NCBI GenBank assembly: GCA_964460075.1
Contig: CAYWPC010000009.1
Location: 20,382-84,381, forward strand
Direction of reading: 5' to 3'
Length of the DNA: 64,000 nucleotides
Source of the DNA: JAMBLL01 sp964460075
GTDB taxonomy: Bacteria > Actinomycetota > Acidimicrobiia > Spongiisociales > UBA5794
Shown here: piece by piece, positions 17,182 through 25,912 of the stretch
Layout of the letters: each line of letters begins with the position of its first letter
Numbering within the stretch: position 1 is the stretch's first letter
Position numbers and translations under genes: made by a program
Notes under the pieces: generated by a model
What the model was told of the DNA's origin: nothing
The model's database searches: none
Seen by the model: the letters and a program-made list of their open reading frames with translations, nothing else

Positions 17182-18231
17182 CTAGATCAGATCCTGCTCC
17201 CGGATACCGAAACTCGGATGGCGAAGTCGGCACAAGGCAAGCTTCTCAAGCTGACGAATTCGTTCACGGGTGAGGTTGAACTCCTCGCCGATCTCCTCGA
17301 GCGTTCTCGGAATCCCGTCGTAGAACCCATACCTCAACGCAAGGATCCTGCCTTCACGCATCGGGAGTCGATCAATGGACTTACGCAACGAGTTCGCAAT
17401 GTCCAACTCCTCGGTGACGCGAACCGGATCAACCGCATCCTCGTCCTCGATAAAGTCGCCCAGTTGTGCGCCGTCTTCGCCGATCGGCTGCTCCAGCGAC
17501 ACCGTATCTGCAACGGCCAACGCCAACTCAACCTTCGTGACCTCGACACCAGCCTCCTCGGCGATCTCCTCCGGCTTCGGATCTCGGCCGAGCTCGGCCT
17601 TGAGCGATGCCTGCGCAGCGCGTACTGCTGCAAGTGTGTCATGCAGATGTACGGGGATGCGAACTGTACGGGATTTGTCGGCGATCGCCCGCGTAATGGC
17701 CTGACGAATCCACCACGTCGCATAGGTGGAGAACTTGAAACCTTTGCGCCAGTCGAACTTCTCGACGGCGCGGATGAGTCCGAGGTTGCCCTCTTGGATG
17801 AGGTCGAGAAAGTCGATTCCTGACGTGTTCGCGTACCGACGGGCATTGGCGACCACAAGCCGAAGGTTCGCGGTGAGGAACGCATCCTTCGCCTCACCGC
17901 CGCGGCGAATCTGACGCTTCAACATGAGTTCCTCGACCTTGGTCGAGTGGTCGCCTGCGTCAAGACGCTCCTTGGCGGTTTGGCCCGCCTCGATCTTCTG
18001 GGCGTAGTCGACCTCGTTCTCGGCCGTGAGTAGTTCATACTCGCCAATCGACGTGAGGTACTGGCTCACGAGGTCCGTGGTGAGGCGCCCGCGGTCGTCC
18101 GTCAATTTGGAACGGTCACGATCCTTCAGCGATCGGCTGAGCGTATCGCGGTCCATCCGCTCCTTGGCTTCTTCGCGCTCACGAAGTGCCTTGTTGACAA
18201 TCGCCTTACGAGGCTTCGAACCGGTCGTCAT
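17182..18231 (-). CDS. sigma-70 family factor, primary/HrdB-like (group 1 or 2)
   Basis: 349 residues with all core regions. Region 1.2 is DLVSQYLTSIGEYELLTAENEVDYAQKIEAG. Region 2 contains NLRLVVANARRYANTSGIDFLDLIQEGNLGLIRAVEKFDWRKGFKFSTYATWWIRQAITRAIAD with the -10 recognition helix. Region 3 is VRIPVHLHDTLAAVRAAQ..., and region 4.2 is TLEEIGEEFNLTRERIRQLEKLALCRLRHP. GGAGGA lies six bases before the ATG. The N-terminal region 1.1 is short and highly charged (REREEAKERMDRDTLSRSLKDRDRSK), so this could be the housekeeping factor of a lineage with a short head or a SigB-like paralog. The 164 bases downstream hold no feature I can support. Confidence 0.94.
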   Translation of the reverse strand: MTTGSKPRKAIVNKALREREEAKERMDRDTLSRSLKDRDRSKLTDDRGRLTTDLVSQYLTSIGEYELLTAENEVDYAQKIEAGQTAKERLDAGDHSTKVEELMLKRQIRRGGEAKDAFLTANLRLVVANARRYANTSGIDFLDLIQEGNLGLIRAVEKFDWRKGFKFSTYATWWIRQAITRAIADKSRTVRIPVHLHDTLAAVRAAQASLKAELGRDPKPEEIAEEAGVEVTKVELALAVADTVSLEQPIGEDGAQLGDFIEDEDAVDPVRVTEELDIANSLRKSIDRLPMREGRILALRYGFYDGIPRTLEEIGEEFNLTRERIRQLEKLALCRLRHPSFGIREQDLI

Positions 18232-18405
18232 CCAACGTCCTCCAGGAGGTAGACGGTCGTTTCACGCGAGGGACACATGGCCATTTTGCCAGTGCAATTC
18301 GGATCCACCTATCCGAGGCGTGCACCTCAATATCACACAGGCCTCAGGATTTGTGAACCCACTTTCTCGTCCAGAAGGTAGGGATATCGTGTACCTAGCT
18401 ACACG

Positions 18406-18960
18406 TCACCCCACGAGGTCACACGCTTCCAGCATCCGCGGGGGAACACGCTGGCTTGTACCAAGGTGCTCATCGAGGCGGTCGCACAGCTCATTGAAGA
18501 AGTCCTGGCCGAGTTGCGGAGGTGGCGAGACACCGTCGTCGAGTCCCTCGTGGCGGGGACCCATGAGGTCGTTCATGTCTCCGAAATCAGCACCGCCGAA
18601 CGGCAGACTGTCGAACAATCCAAAGAAGTCGACGAAGGCTCTCATGCGCTCTGGCACATCGTCCCTGCAAGCTTCCATGGCATCACTCACCGTTGACAGG
18701 TCGAGATCTCCCTCCAGGATCGTGCCGTCGACGGTGATCCGAAACCCGCCACCGCTCAGCGACTCAACCAGCGGCAACGGTGCACCTTCCGATCGCAGGC
18801 ACCGAGACCATGTCTCGAGTTGGCTTGCGACCGACTCGTCATCTCCAGAACTCGCTCGAACAGCGAACAGCGTTACCACGACACCAACGACGACAGCAAT
18901 CGCGACGAGTACGGCTGGGATGACCCAGTCCTGGCGCTGGGATGGCGCTGGGCCTGTCAA
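18406..18960 (-). CDS. single-pass membrane protein of unknown function
   Basis: I place the start at TTG 18960 because AAGGAG (complement of 18966-18971) stands five bases before it; a longer in-frame ATG start (19071) would run across the divergent LysE gene. The 184-residue product has one membrane helix near the N-terminus (WVIPAVLVAIAVVVGVVVTLFAV). An extracytoplasmic domain with five Cys follows (WSRCLRSEGAPL..., MEACRDDVPERMRAFVDFFGLFD, NELCDRLDEHL, LEACDLVG). Cys spacing suggests disulfides. No family recognised. Confidence 0.7.
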   Translation of the reverse strand: MTGPAPSQRQDWVIPAVLVAIAVVVGVVVTLFAVRASSGDDESVASQLETWSRCLRSEGAPLPLVESLSGGGFRITVDGTILEGDLDLSTVSDAMEACRDDVPERMRAFVDFFGLFDSLPFGGADFGDMNDLMGPRHEGLDDGVSPPPQLGQDFFNELCDRLDEHLGTSQRVPPRMLEACDLVG

Positions 18961-19016
18961 TGGGACTCCTTGTAGCCGCCTGACACCTTGCACGACACAC
19001 CCTATACCCACACCGA

Positions 19017-19022
19017 TATGAT
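19017..19022 (+). promoter_or_regulatory. -10 hexamer TATGAT at leaderless distance
   Basis: TATGAT ends six bases before the ATG at 19029; no SD between. Confidence 0.5.
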
Positions 19023-19028
19023 GGCGAG

Positions 19029-19664
19029 ATGCCTGACGGAACCACCGTGCTCGTCGTTGCGCTCGCCGCAATTGTTCTGGTCGTGATACCAGGACCAGCA
19101 GTCATCTACATACTCACGAGAAGCGTCAGCCAGGGTCGCAACGCCGGCCTCGTCTCGGCAGTCGGTGTGAACCTTGGGTCGACAATTCACGTCCTTGCAG
19201 CCGTTGCGGGTCTCACGGTGCTGCTTGCCAATTCCGCCGCAGCATACGCGGCCGTCAAGTGGGCAGGTGTTGCCTATCTCGCATGGATTGGGATCCGAGC
19301 ACTGACTGCCGACGACACGGCGTTCACAGAGCCGAGCATTCAGCCGACGGCTCTGCGGCGCATATTCGCACAGGGCGTGCTCGTGAACGTCTTGAACCCG
19401 AAAGTCGCGATCTTCTTCCTCGCATTCCTTCCTCAGTTCGTTGATCCGAATGCTCCAGACGCTGCGACACAGACGCTCGTGCTTGGTCTCACACTCGTCA
19501 CCATTGGACTCATCTCGGACTCCGTGTACGCCGTACTCGGTGGCTCCGTCGGCGATATTTTTCGACGCCGACCGTCAGCTGCACGCACATCGCGCATCGT
19601 TGCTGGCTCCACCTACCTAGCCCTAGCAGGCGTCGCAGCAGTCACAGGGGCGAAGAGCAACTAA
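19029..19664 (+). CDS. LysE/RhtB-family amino-acid exporter
   Basis: 211 residues, six hydrophobic segments. The family signature IPGPAVIYILTRSVSQGRNAGLVSAVGVNLGS is in the first two helices, and FAQGVLVNVLNPKVAIFFLAFLPQFVDP is the conserved central NPK motif. These inner-membrane proteins export amino acids or homoserine lactone-like compounds with proton exchange. Substrate not deducible. Divergent from the single-pass protein at 18406-18960. Confidence 0.95.
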   Translation: MPDGTTVLVVALAAIVLVVIPGPAVIYILTRSVSQGRNAGLVSAVGVNLGSTIHVLAAVAGLTVLLANSAAAYAAVKWAGVAYLAWIGIRALTADDTAFTEPSIQPTALRRIFAQGVLVNVLNPKVAIFFLAFLPQFVDPNAPDAATQTLVLGLTLVTIGLISDSVYAVLGGSVGDIFRRRPSAARTSRIVAGSTYLALAGVAAVTGAKSN

Positions 19665-19851
19665 CGCGCTCAGCCGCCACCAACGAGGTCTCTGTCTGGT
19701 AGCGCGAGTCAACCGTCGTGGTCCCTGAACGGATCCAAAGCTGCGTTGAACAGCCCGACTTCTCTCAACTTTCTGCGTCATCTCACCTACTTTCGCTGTT
19801 TCATCTCTGAACTGGCGGTATATTGCGCACCCACCCTCTAAGGAACGTTCC

Positions 19852-20268
19852 GTGCGGCTCGAAATGACAAAGAAGTCTGACCTCGCTTTGAAGTCACTGC
19901 GATGCATCGGCGATTCCAACGACGATCTGGTGGCAGGCAAGTGGCTCGCAGACAAGCTCGGCATCACGACCCACTACCTGCCCCAGGTGATTTCTCCCCT
20001 CGTAAAGGCCGGATGGGTCACCTCGACTCCTGGACCGAGAGGCGGTTACCGGCTCGTTGCCGAGTTGAAGAACATCAGTGTCCTTGAGGTCATTGAGTCG
20101 ATCGAGGGACGCATCGAAGACCAAGGGTGCGTTCAACGCGGTATCCCATGCCCTGAGAACGACCTGTGCGCACTCCACGAGCCGTGGCAGACGGCCAGGG
20201 ACGCGATGCTCACCGAGCTTGCAAAGGCAACGGTCGAGGCCAATGTTCGGCCGTGCACGGGGGCGTAG
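19852..20268 (+). CDS. Rrf2-family (IscR/NsrR-like) Fe-S transcriptional regulator
   Basis: 138 residues from GTG at 19852 with AAGGAA (19840-19845) six bases upstream. The winged helix covers DLALKSLRCIGDSNDDLVAGKWLADKLGITTHYLPQVISPLVKAGWVTSTPGPRGGYRL, ending in the family's GPRGGY. Three Cys follow in CVQRGIPCPENDLCALH (C-x6-C-x5-C), close to the cluster-binding spacing of IscR/NsrR, so it probably binds an Fe-S cluster and senses NO, redox or cluster status. A TATATT at 19819-19824 may be its -10. Confidence 0.92.
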   Translation: MRLEMTKKSDLALKSLRCIGDSNDDLVAGKWLADKLGITTHYLPQVISPLVKAGWVTSTPGPRGGYRLVAELKNISVLEVIESIEGRIEDQGCVQRGIPCPENDLCALHEPWQTARDAMLTELAKATVEANVRPCTGA

Positions 20269-20403
20269 TCTGTCTCGGCACCCGAGAACGCTGGGAGACC
20301 GCACACACAGCCGGTCCCGCTGAGAGTTCCCGTATGGGGTACGCACGACCCTGCGCAGAAATGATCAACGTGTATCTGAGAGCTGTTCGTATCCTGCGCG
20401 TAC

Positions 20404-21399
20404 ATGAACACGACATCGTCACACCTCCCGATCTGTGTGCACTGCGGAACACCTCGCCCTGCGGACGAAACGCTGTGCCCGACCTGTGGCAAGCCATGGA
20501 TCGACACGACAATTCAGGACGTGCCAGTTCGCCAGAGTGGGCCGACACCGCGTGCGACACCGGCCGGCGCGTCGAACGTCGAGCCCGATTTCGCCCAGGA
20601 CGACACGGGTGAATTCTCCTTCGACGACTGGACCTTGCCGCCCGAGCCCCGTAGACGAGTTGCTGTCTGGTTGATCCCACTCCTGTTCGTGATCGCAGCC
20701 GGTGGGGTCTGGGCCGTAACGTCTCTCGGCACCGATGCAACTCCGGAACCAACGATTGCAGCCGCGCCGAGTTCGCTGCCGCCAGCAACGATCGGTACGG
20801 TCGCGCCGCCCACAACAACACCTCCACAGGCGACAACCACCGTCGAACAGACGACAACCACGGTGGCGCCAACCACAACGGTGCCATCCTTTGCGCAGCC
20901 TTCTAGGTGGGATGTACAGAGCACACCTGTCGACGCGGCCGAACTCACTCTCAGGGCTGAAGGCATAGGACCCATCGATGTTGGCACACCGATCGAGGAA
21001 GCCGCAGGCATCCTCACCGCGAGCCTCGGTGAAGCCGACGCTGCAGGCATCGACGGCCTGTGTCAGCCACAGGAGTCGTACTGGCTCCAGTGGGGCCGTT
21101 TCAAGGCAATCTTCAATGGTGACGGCGCTGGTGCAGAACTCGTGTCGTATCGGTACGAGATCTCGGACACGGCCGTAGATGACGTAGAACTGACGACACT
21201 CTCAGGAGTGGCGCTCGGCGATTCCATCACCGATCTCCAAGATACGTACAAGGTGTACACCGTGTCGTTCGAGATCATCGGATCCACCGACTACTTCCGT
21301 CTCAGCGACGGTGGCCAACTCCTCCTCTGGGGACCGGTCACGAGCACAGACCCGACCGGCACCATCACGGGCATCTACTCTCCGAGTCCATGCCCGTGA
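20404..21399 (+). CDS. zinc-ribbon protein with membrane anchor, Thr-rich linker and unrecognised C-terminal domain
   Basis: 331 residues in four parts. First, a cytosolic zinc ribbon (ICVHCGTPRPADETLCPTCGKPW, CxxC x14 CxxC). Second, one membrane helix at about 80-102 (VAVWLIPLLFVIAAGGVWAVTSL). Third, a Thr/Pro linker. Fourth, an outside domain of about 155 residues with two Cys and the string LSGVALGDSITDLQDTYKVYTVSFEII...LLLWGPV...GIYSPSPC. The same domain recurs at the end of the protein encoded at 23501-24400, on the far side of the LCP fusion gene. Presumably the outer domain senses or binds an envelope component and the ribbon reports or docks inside. A TATCCT lies eight bases before the ATG. 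Confidence 0.75.
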   Translation: MNTTSSHLPICVHCGTPRPADETLCPTCGKPWIDTTIQDVPVRQSGPTPRATPAGASNVEPDFAQDDTGEFSFDDWTLPPEPRRRVAVWLIPLLFVIAAGGVWAVTSLGTDATPEPTIAAAPSSLPPATIGTVAPPTTTPPQATTTVEQTTTTVAPTTTVPSFAQPSRWDVQSTPVDAAELTLRAEGIGPIDVGTPIEEAAGILTASLGEADAAGIDGLCQPQESYWLQWGRFKAIFNGDGAGAELVSYRYEISDTAVDDVELTTLSGVALGDSITDLQDTYKVYTVSFEIIGSTDYFRLSDGGQLLLWGPVTSTDPTGTITGIYSPSPCP

Positions 21400-21477
21400 T
21401 GGTGAACGCCTCGCGTCAACTATCAACACGCCCTACCATACCGACCGAACCTCACCGCTTTGCCCATCGAGGAATCT

Positions 21478-23463
21478 GTGACGGACGAGCCATCTGATCC
21501 CATGCGTGCGAGCCGCCGCGCACCCGCGATCGGTGTGCAGAACGTCGTACCCCTCCTGGCCGCAGTCGCCACATTCGGCCTGTTCCTGCTTCTGTGGGAC
21601 ACGAACCTCGGCGTCGTGGTTGGCGCACTCACCTCTGGTGCCATAGCTGGAGCCGCCTGGATTGCATTGGCGAAGTCACGGTCCGGACCCGACTTGCGGT
21701 CCGTTCTCCTCGACCTACCAATGCTGGGCGCCATCCCCATCGAGGCATCTGGGCCTGCCCCTGCGCTCTCGGACACCGACGCTGCGCACCGATACACCGG
21801 ACTGCTCGGCGAGATCGAGGGGCACACAACGGGCCGAGTCGTACTGGTGAGTTCGCCCGCGCCAGGCCAAGGCGCATCTACTGTCTCCCTCAATCTCGCT
21901 ATCGCAGCCGCGAGGGCAGGTAGACGCGTCATGCTCGTCGACGCTGATCCCTCACCTTTCGGCATCGGGCGATTCTTATCGAGCGGAAACTCGCCAGGCT
22001 TGTCAGACGTCGCGTCCGGAACAGCAACCTTGACAGATGCAACACGCATGTGGTCGCTCGACGATGGTGCCCGCTTCCCCATGCTTCCATCCGGAAACGA
22101 CTTCTCGGACGTGAACGCTCTCGCAGGCATCCTCGTTGCCGATGCCCTCGACTCGGTCTCTGAGCACGCCGATCTCATCCTCATCGACGTTCCGCCGATC
22201 CTGTGGTCAGACGCCACACCGGAACTCGGCAAGCATGCAGACGGCACGATCCTGGTCGTCGTCGACAACGCAGACCCCCTCGTCGTCTCGGATGCCATCG
22301 CCCAACTCAAGGCCGCGGGCGCCCCGGTACTCGGCTATGTTCGGAATCGATCGAAGGGAACGTCGAAGCTCGCACCGAAGCTGTACAAGTCCGGAGTGCT
22401 CAGGGCTGTCGGTGTCGCTGCCGGGTTGCTCGTGCTGTACGGCCTGTTCACCGGCTTGACCCTCTGGAACTCCTGGAGGAGCGTGGAGACCACAACGTTC
22501 ACTCCCGAAGCCGTCCACCAACTCGCCACAGATTCGGCGCTAGGCCCTGAAACTCCCTCGGCCAACGACGAGGTCGACCCAGTCGACGCGATCGATGCTC
22601 AAGAGAACACCCCAGGCACCACGGCCCCAGAGCAGGCCTACGAAACGTTTCTCCTCATCGGTAGGGACGAGGTATCGGGAGCAACGGATGTGATCCTGTA
22701 CCTCGTCCTGCCGACCAATAGCGCTGACCCGTTCATGGTGTCCCTGCCTCGGGACCTGTACGTCGAGAACGCATGTACCGGACGACAGAGCCGAATCAAC
22801 GCACTGATCCGAGGATGTCCGTCCGAGGGCATCAATGGCCCATCACTCCTTTCGTATCAGGTCGGAAAGTTCACAGGCATCTCGGTCGATCACTTCGCCC
22901 TGTTCGACTTCGAAGGTTTCGAGAGCATCATCGACGCCGTGGGTGGTGTCGAGATCTGTGTCAAGTACGAGGTACGAGACGCCAAGGCGCAGCTCTCACT
23001 CCCTGCGGGATGCACAAACGCAAATGGTGCACAGGCTCTTGCATGGGTTCGATCACGCAAGACCCAACAAAGGATCGGAGGTGAGTGGCGACCGGTAGCG
23101 GGCGCAGGAGATCTACAAAGGAACCAGCATCAACAAGAGGTGATCCTCGAGCTCTTCAAGGAGTTGAAGAAGTTCGACTCTCCAAGCGAACTCACGGCGA
23201 CTGTTGCAAGTCTCGCAGACACGTTCACCCTCGACGACAGGCTCGGCCTCGCGGACGCCGTCAACCTCGCCTGGAGTATGCGCAACATCGACCTCGAATC
23301 CATCAACCGGCTCGAGATTCCCGTGCGCCTCACACGGTCCAAGACCGGGCAGTCCATCCTTGTAGCTACCGCACCGTTCGACGAAGTTCTGATCAAGGCA
23401 TACGGTGGAAGTCTGCCGAACGAGGATCCGTTCGCTGAAGAGACATCGGCCCAGAGCCCGTAG
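21478..23463 (+). CDS. fusion: two TM helices + degenerate BY-kinase/CpsD-like AAA domain + TM + LytR-CpsA-Psr domain
   Basis: 661 residues from GTG 21478 (GAGGA at 21469-21473; a TTG at 21460 is also possible). Two N-terminal helices (about 23-65) resemble a Wzz-type remnant. Residues about 120-295 form a CpsD/BY-kinase Rossmann domain: SSPAPGQGASTVSLNLA replaces Walker A, VMLVDADPSPFG is Walker A' and DLILIDVPPIL is Walker B. The Walker A Lys is Ala, so ATP hydrolysis or kinase activity is doubtful. There is no C-terminal Tyr cluster. A third helix (about 307-327) leads to an LCP domain (ETFLLIGRDEVSGATDVILYLV, VSLPRDLYV, SRINALIRGC, VGGVEICV, ALAWVRSRKTQ) that transfers glycopolymers from lipid carriers to the wall. 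Flanked by two proteins sharing an outer domain. Confidence 0.85.
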   Translation: MTDEPSDPMRASRRAPAIGVQNVVPLLAAVATFGLFLLLWDTNLGVVVGALTSGAIAGAAWIALAKSRSGPDLRSVLLDLPMLGAIPIEASGPAPALSDTDAAHRYTGLLGEIEGHTTGRVVLVSSPAPGQGASTVSLNLAIAAARAGRRVMLVDADPSPFGIGRFLSSGNSPGLSDVASGTATLTDATRMWSLDDGARFPMLPSGNDFSDVNALAGILVADALDSVSEHADLILIDVPPILWSDATPELGKHADGTILVVVDNADPLVVSDAIAQLKAAGAPVLGYVRNRSKGTSKLAPKLYKSGVLRAVGVAAGLLVLYGLFTGLTLWNSWRSVETTTFTPEAVHQLATDSALGPETPSANDEVDPVDAIDAQENTPGTTAPEQAYETFLLIGRDEVSGATDVILYLVLPTNSADPFMVSLPRDLYVENACTGRQSRINALIRGCPSEGINGPSLLSYQVGKFTGISVDHFALFDFEGFESIIDAVGGVEICVKYEVRDAKAQLSLPAGCTNANGAQALAWVRSRKTQQRIGGEWRPVAGAGDLQRNQHQQEVILELFKELKKFDSPSELTATVASLADTFTLDDRLGLADAVNLAWSMRNIDLESINRLEIPVRLTRSKTGQSILVATAPFDEVLIKAYGGSLPNEDPFAEETSAQSP

Positions 23464-23500
23464 GCCGTACAATGGGTCGACGTCACACCAGGATCGAAAC

Positions 23501-24400
23501 GTGAGCGACCCACAGGACCCATTTGAGAACCCGCCAGGTTGGACGGACCCGTACGACGATCTCACCCATCTCTCGGACGAGGGCCCACTCCCCCCGATGG
23601 AACCGCCAGCCACACCGGCGGCGCAGCCACCCGGATCGCCACTCCTCACCGGTCTGATCATTGGGCTCTTGCTCGTCGCACTCTCCGTCGCGGTATTCCA
23701 ACTACTCCGACCTGAGGACGAAGTTGTCGCAGGAGGCACGACGACCACATCGACCATTGACAGCACAACAACCGTACCGGTGGAGGACGGCGCCACGACA
23801 TCCACCACCACCCCTGGCTCGACCACGACGCTGCCGGCGGCAGACCCGTATCTACCCGTCAACCCACCGATTCCCGTCGACAGACTCAAGATGATCACGA
23901 ACGGATTGCGCGTGAACGACAACGACATCAAAGACATCGTCTTCGGTGCCGACGCCGAAACGGCTATCGGCAGGTTGGTGGCGAGTCTGGGCGACCCGAC
24001 GCGAGACACCGGTTGGCAGGTCTCGACGAACCAATACGGCGTGTGCAATGGGGAGGTCGAACGCGTCTTGTTCTTCGGGCCGTTCGCCGCGATCGTGACG
24101 AAGCCTGGTGGGCAAGAGACGTTCAGTGGTTACCGCCAGGATCTGATGTTCGGTGACCTCGCCGACAGCGCTGCAAGCATGGAAACGCTCAGTGGCCTCA
24201 AGATTGGCGACAAGATCTCCCAACTGAAGGAGACCTACAAGGCGCAGAAGGTCGAGTTCTCGACCGACCTCAAGCTTGGCGACATCTACCAGGTGTTTGG
24301 CTCGACTTCAGGAACACTGCTTCTGTGGGGCCCAGTTGAAGGTACTGCTGACGACGATTTGATTATCGGCGTCTACGCCCCCGACGTGTGCGGTACGTAA
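23501..24400 (+). CDS. membrane-anchored protein sharing the C-terminal domain of the 20404 gene product
   Basis: 299 residues from GTG 23501 with AGGA seven bases upstream, 37 bases after the LCP fusion stop. A Pro-rich acidic cytosolic head (DPFENPPGWTDPYDDL) is followed by one TM helix (LLTGLIIGLLLVALSVAVFQLL), a Thr-rich linker and an outer domain ending in METLSGLKIGDKISQLKETYK...VEFS...GTLLLWGPV...IIGVYAPDVC. Alignment by eye with the 20404 product shows the shared SLG(D/E), TLSG, GD.I..L...YK, LLLWGPV and C-terminal Cys. Here there is no zinc ribbon. Confidence 0.75.
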   Translation: MSDPQDPFENPPGWTDPYDDLTHLSDEGPLPPMEPPATPAAQPPGSPLLTGLIIGLLLVALSVAVFQLLRPEDEVVAGGTTTTSTIDSTTTVPVEDGATTSTTTPGSTTTLPAADPYLPVNPPIPVDRLKMITNGLRVNDNDIKDIVFGADAETAIGRLVASLGDPTRDTGWQVSTNQYGVCNGEVERVLFFGPFAAIVTKPGGQETFSGYRQDLMFGDLADSAASMETLSGLKIGDKISQLKETYKAQKVEFSTDLKLGDIYQVFGSTSGTLLLWGPVEGTADDDLIIGVYAPDVCGT

Positions 24401-24427
24401 CAGTTATCGCGGGTAGCACGATGCGGG

Positions 24428-24433
24428 TACACT
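24428..24433 (+). promoter_or_regulatory. -10 hexamer TACACT at leaderless distance
   Basis: TACACT ends seven bases before the ATG at 24441. Confidence 0.5.
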
Positions 24434-24440
24434 CGTCGCG

Positions 24441-24950
24441 ATGAAACCCAGCTACAGCACGTCGGTGATCATCGGAGCGATCACAGGTCTCGTGGTCGCA
24501 CTTGCACTGTTCCTCTTCGTGGCGTCACTCGGGGCTGTTTCTGCACTGAACCCCGCTGTGGCAACGGGTTCGGTCGAACCCGTGTTTTCGATCTCGGCTT
24601 CGGCATTGTGGTGGATGGCCATCATCATCGGGCTAGCGGGCGGTGCGATCCTCGCATCGGCCACACGAGGTGTTGCAGTCGTAATCGACCCTGATTCGTC
24701 ACCAGCGCAGATGTTCGTCATCGCACCACTCGGTGCACTCATCGGAGCCGTCATTGCAATGGTGGTATTCCCGCTCGGTGTCACGATGCTCGGCATGATT
24801 GCGGAGGGCACAGCGACGGTCACCGTCACCCAGATGATGATCCTCGTGGTCATAGCCGGTGTCGTAGGTGGTGGATCCATCGTGTGGATCTCCTACGTGC
24901 TCGCCAGGCCACCCGTCCACACGGACGATCCTGATCTCCTCCCTGCGTGA
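24441..24950 (+). CDS. four-TM membrane protein of unknown function
   Basis: 169 residues with four clear hydrophobic helices: SVIIGAITGLVVALALFLFVASLGAV, LWWMAIIIGLAGGAILASAT, MFVIAPLGALIGAVIAMVVFPLGVTMLG and MMILVVIAGVVGGGSIVWISYVLA. Short loops, no charged or catalytic residues in the membrane. Not assignable to a family. Confidence 0.7.
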   Translation: MKPSYSTSVIIGAITGLVVALALFLFVASLGAVSALNPAVATGSVEPVFSISASALWWMAIIIGLAGGAILASATRGVAVVIDPDSSPAQMFVIAPLGALIGAVIAMVVFPLGVTMLGMIAEGTATVTVTQMMILVVIAGVVGGGSIVWISYVLARPPVHTDDPDLLPA

Positions 24951-25020
24951 GGTGCCGTAGCACATGCGCCACGGCGCGACTAGCTGAATCGGGATACGCC
25001 CTCCCTGCTGCGGTCGGCTG

Positions 25021-25740
25021 ATGTCGATCCTCGTGTGGGCTCTCGCCCTCGTGATCACCGCGGCTGCAGCCACCGTTCAAGGAACGGTCGGCGTCGGCTT
25101 CGCCATGGTTTCGGTCCCGATCCTCTCTCTCATCAACCCACGACTCGCACCCGTTCCGCAACTCCTGATCGCTCTGCCTCTCGTCCTCTCCATGGCGTGG
25201 AGGGAGCGATCGAACATCGAGATCCGGGGCTTCTGGTGGATCATCGCGGGACGCATACCTGGTGCCTTCGCAGGTGTTGCACTTCTCGCTGTTGCATCTC
25301 AACGGACACTCGATGCCTTCATCGGTGGCGTAGTGCTCGTATCGGTCGCGCTGCTTGCAACGGGGATCCATGTCAATCGGACACGGACAGCGAAGTTCCT
25401 CGCAGGGGCAGCATCTGGGACCACAGGCGTCGTCGCCTCGATCGGGGGGCCACCGGTCGCTCTGCTGTACTCGAGTGCCGAAGCTCGCACCGTCCGATCG
25501 ACTCTCTCGAGCGTGTTCACAATCGGGATCTTGCTATCGGCAGGTTTCCGGTGGGGATCTGGCAACATCTCGGGCTCCGACCTTCGTGTCTCAGCCGTGC
25601 TCCTCCCGGCAGTCGTTGCCGGATATCTGATTTCTACCTCGGTCAAGGACAAGATTCCGACCGCTCAAGTCCGCATCGCGATTCTCGTGATTTCCGCAGC
25701 AGCCTCGGTGGCTCTTCTCGCTAGAGCATGGTTGACCTGA
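25021..25740 (+). CDS. TSUP (TauE/SafE)-family anion transporter
   Basis: 239 residues, seven to eight hydrophobic helices. The family's paired motif is present: AAAATVQGTVGVGFAMVSVPILSLINPRLAPVP in the first half and AGAASGTTGVVASIGGPPVALLYSS in the second, the internal repeat expected for TSUP proteins. Members move sulfite, sulfoacetate or related organosulfur anions. No neighbours define the substrate. The 172 bases after it, up to 25912, hold nothing I can support. Confidence 0.92.
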   Translation: MSILVWALALVITAAAATVQGTVGVGFAMVSVPILSLINPRLAPVPQLLIALPLVLSMAWRERSNIEIRGFWWIIAGRIPGAFAGVALLAVASQRTLDAFIGGVVLVSVALLATGIHVNRTRTAKFLAGAASGTTGVVASIGGPPVALLYSSAEARTVRSTLSSVFTIGILLSAGFRWGSGNISGSDLRVSAVLLPAVVAGYLISTSVKDKIPTAQVRIAILVISAAASVALLARAWLT

Positions 25741-25912
25741 AGCTGAGCGATGCGGGTGGGCGCAGACTTCTGAGCGGTCGCATGGCTGAGGCGGACGCCA
25801 CCTGGAGAAGACACACTCTGGTATGTGGGCCTTGGCAAGAAGCGATACTGAAACGGACCGAGACGCCGAACGCGACAGGTGCAGGTGCCTGCGTGATGCT
25901 CAGCTCATGCCT

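Noticed and set aside
18391..18406. Imperfect palindrome GTGTACCTAGCTACAC near the sigma-factor gene's upstream region
   Set aside because: It has a central mismatch, is a single copy, and could occur by chance; no evidence that it is an operator.
20210..20887. Long antisense Arg-rich frames (also 4408-5181, 39580-40920, 59824-60584)
   Set aside because: They overlap well-supported genes in opposite or shifted frames and show the Arg/Ser/Pro bias of GC-rich shadow frames.
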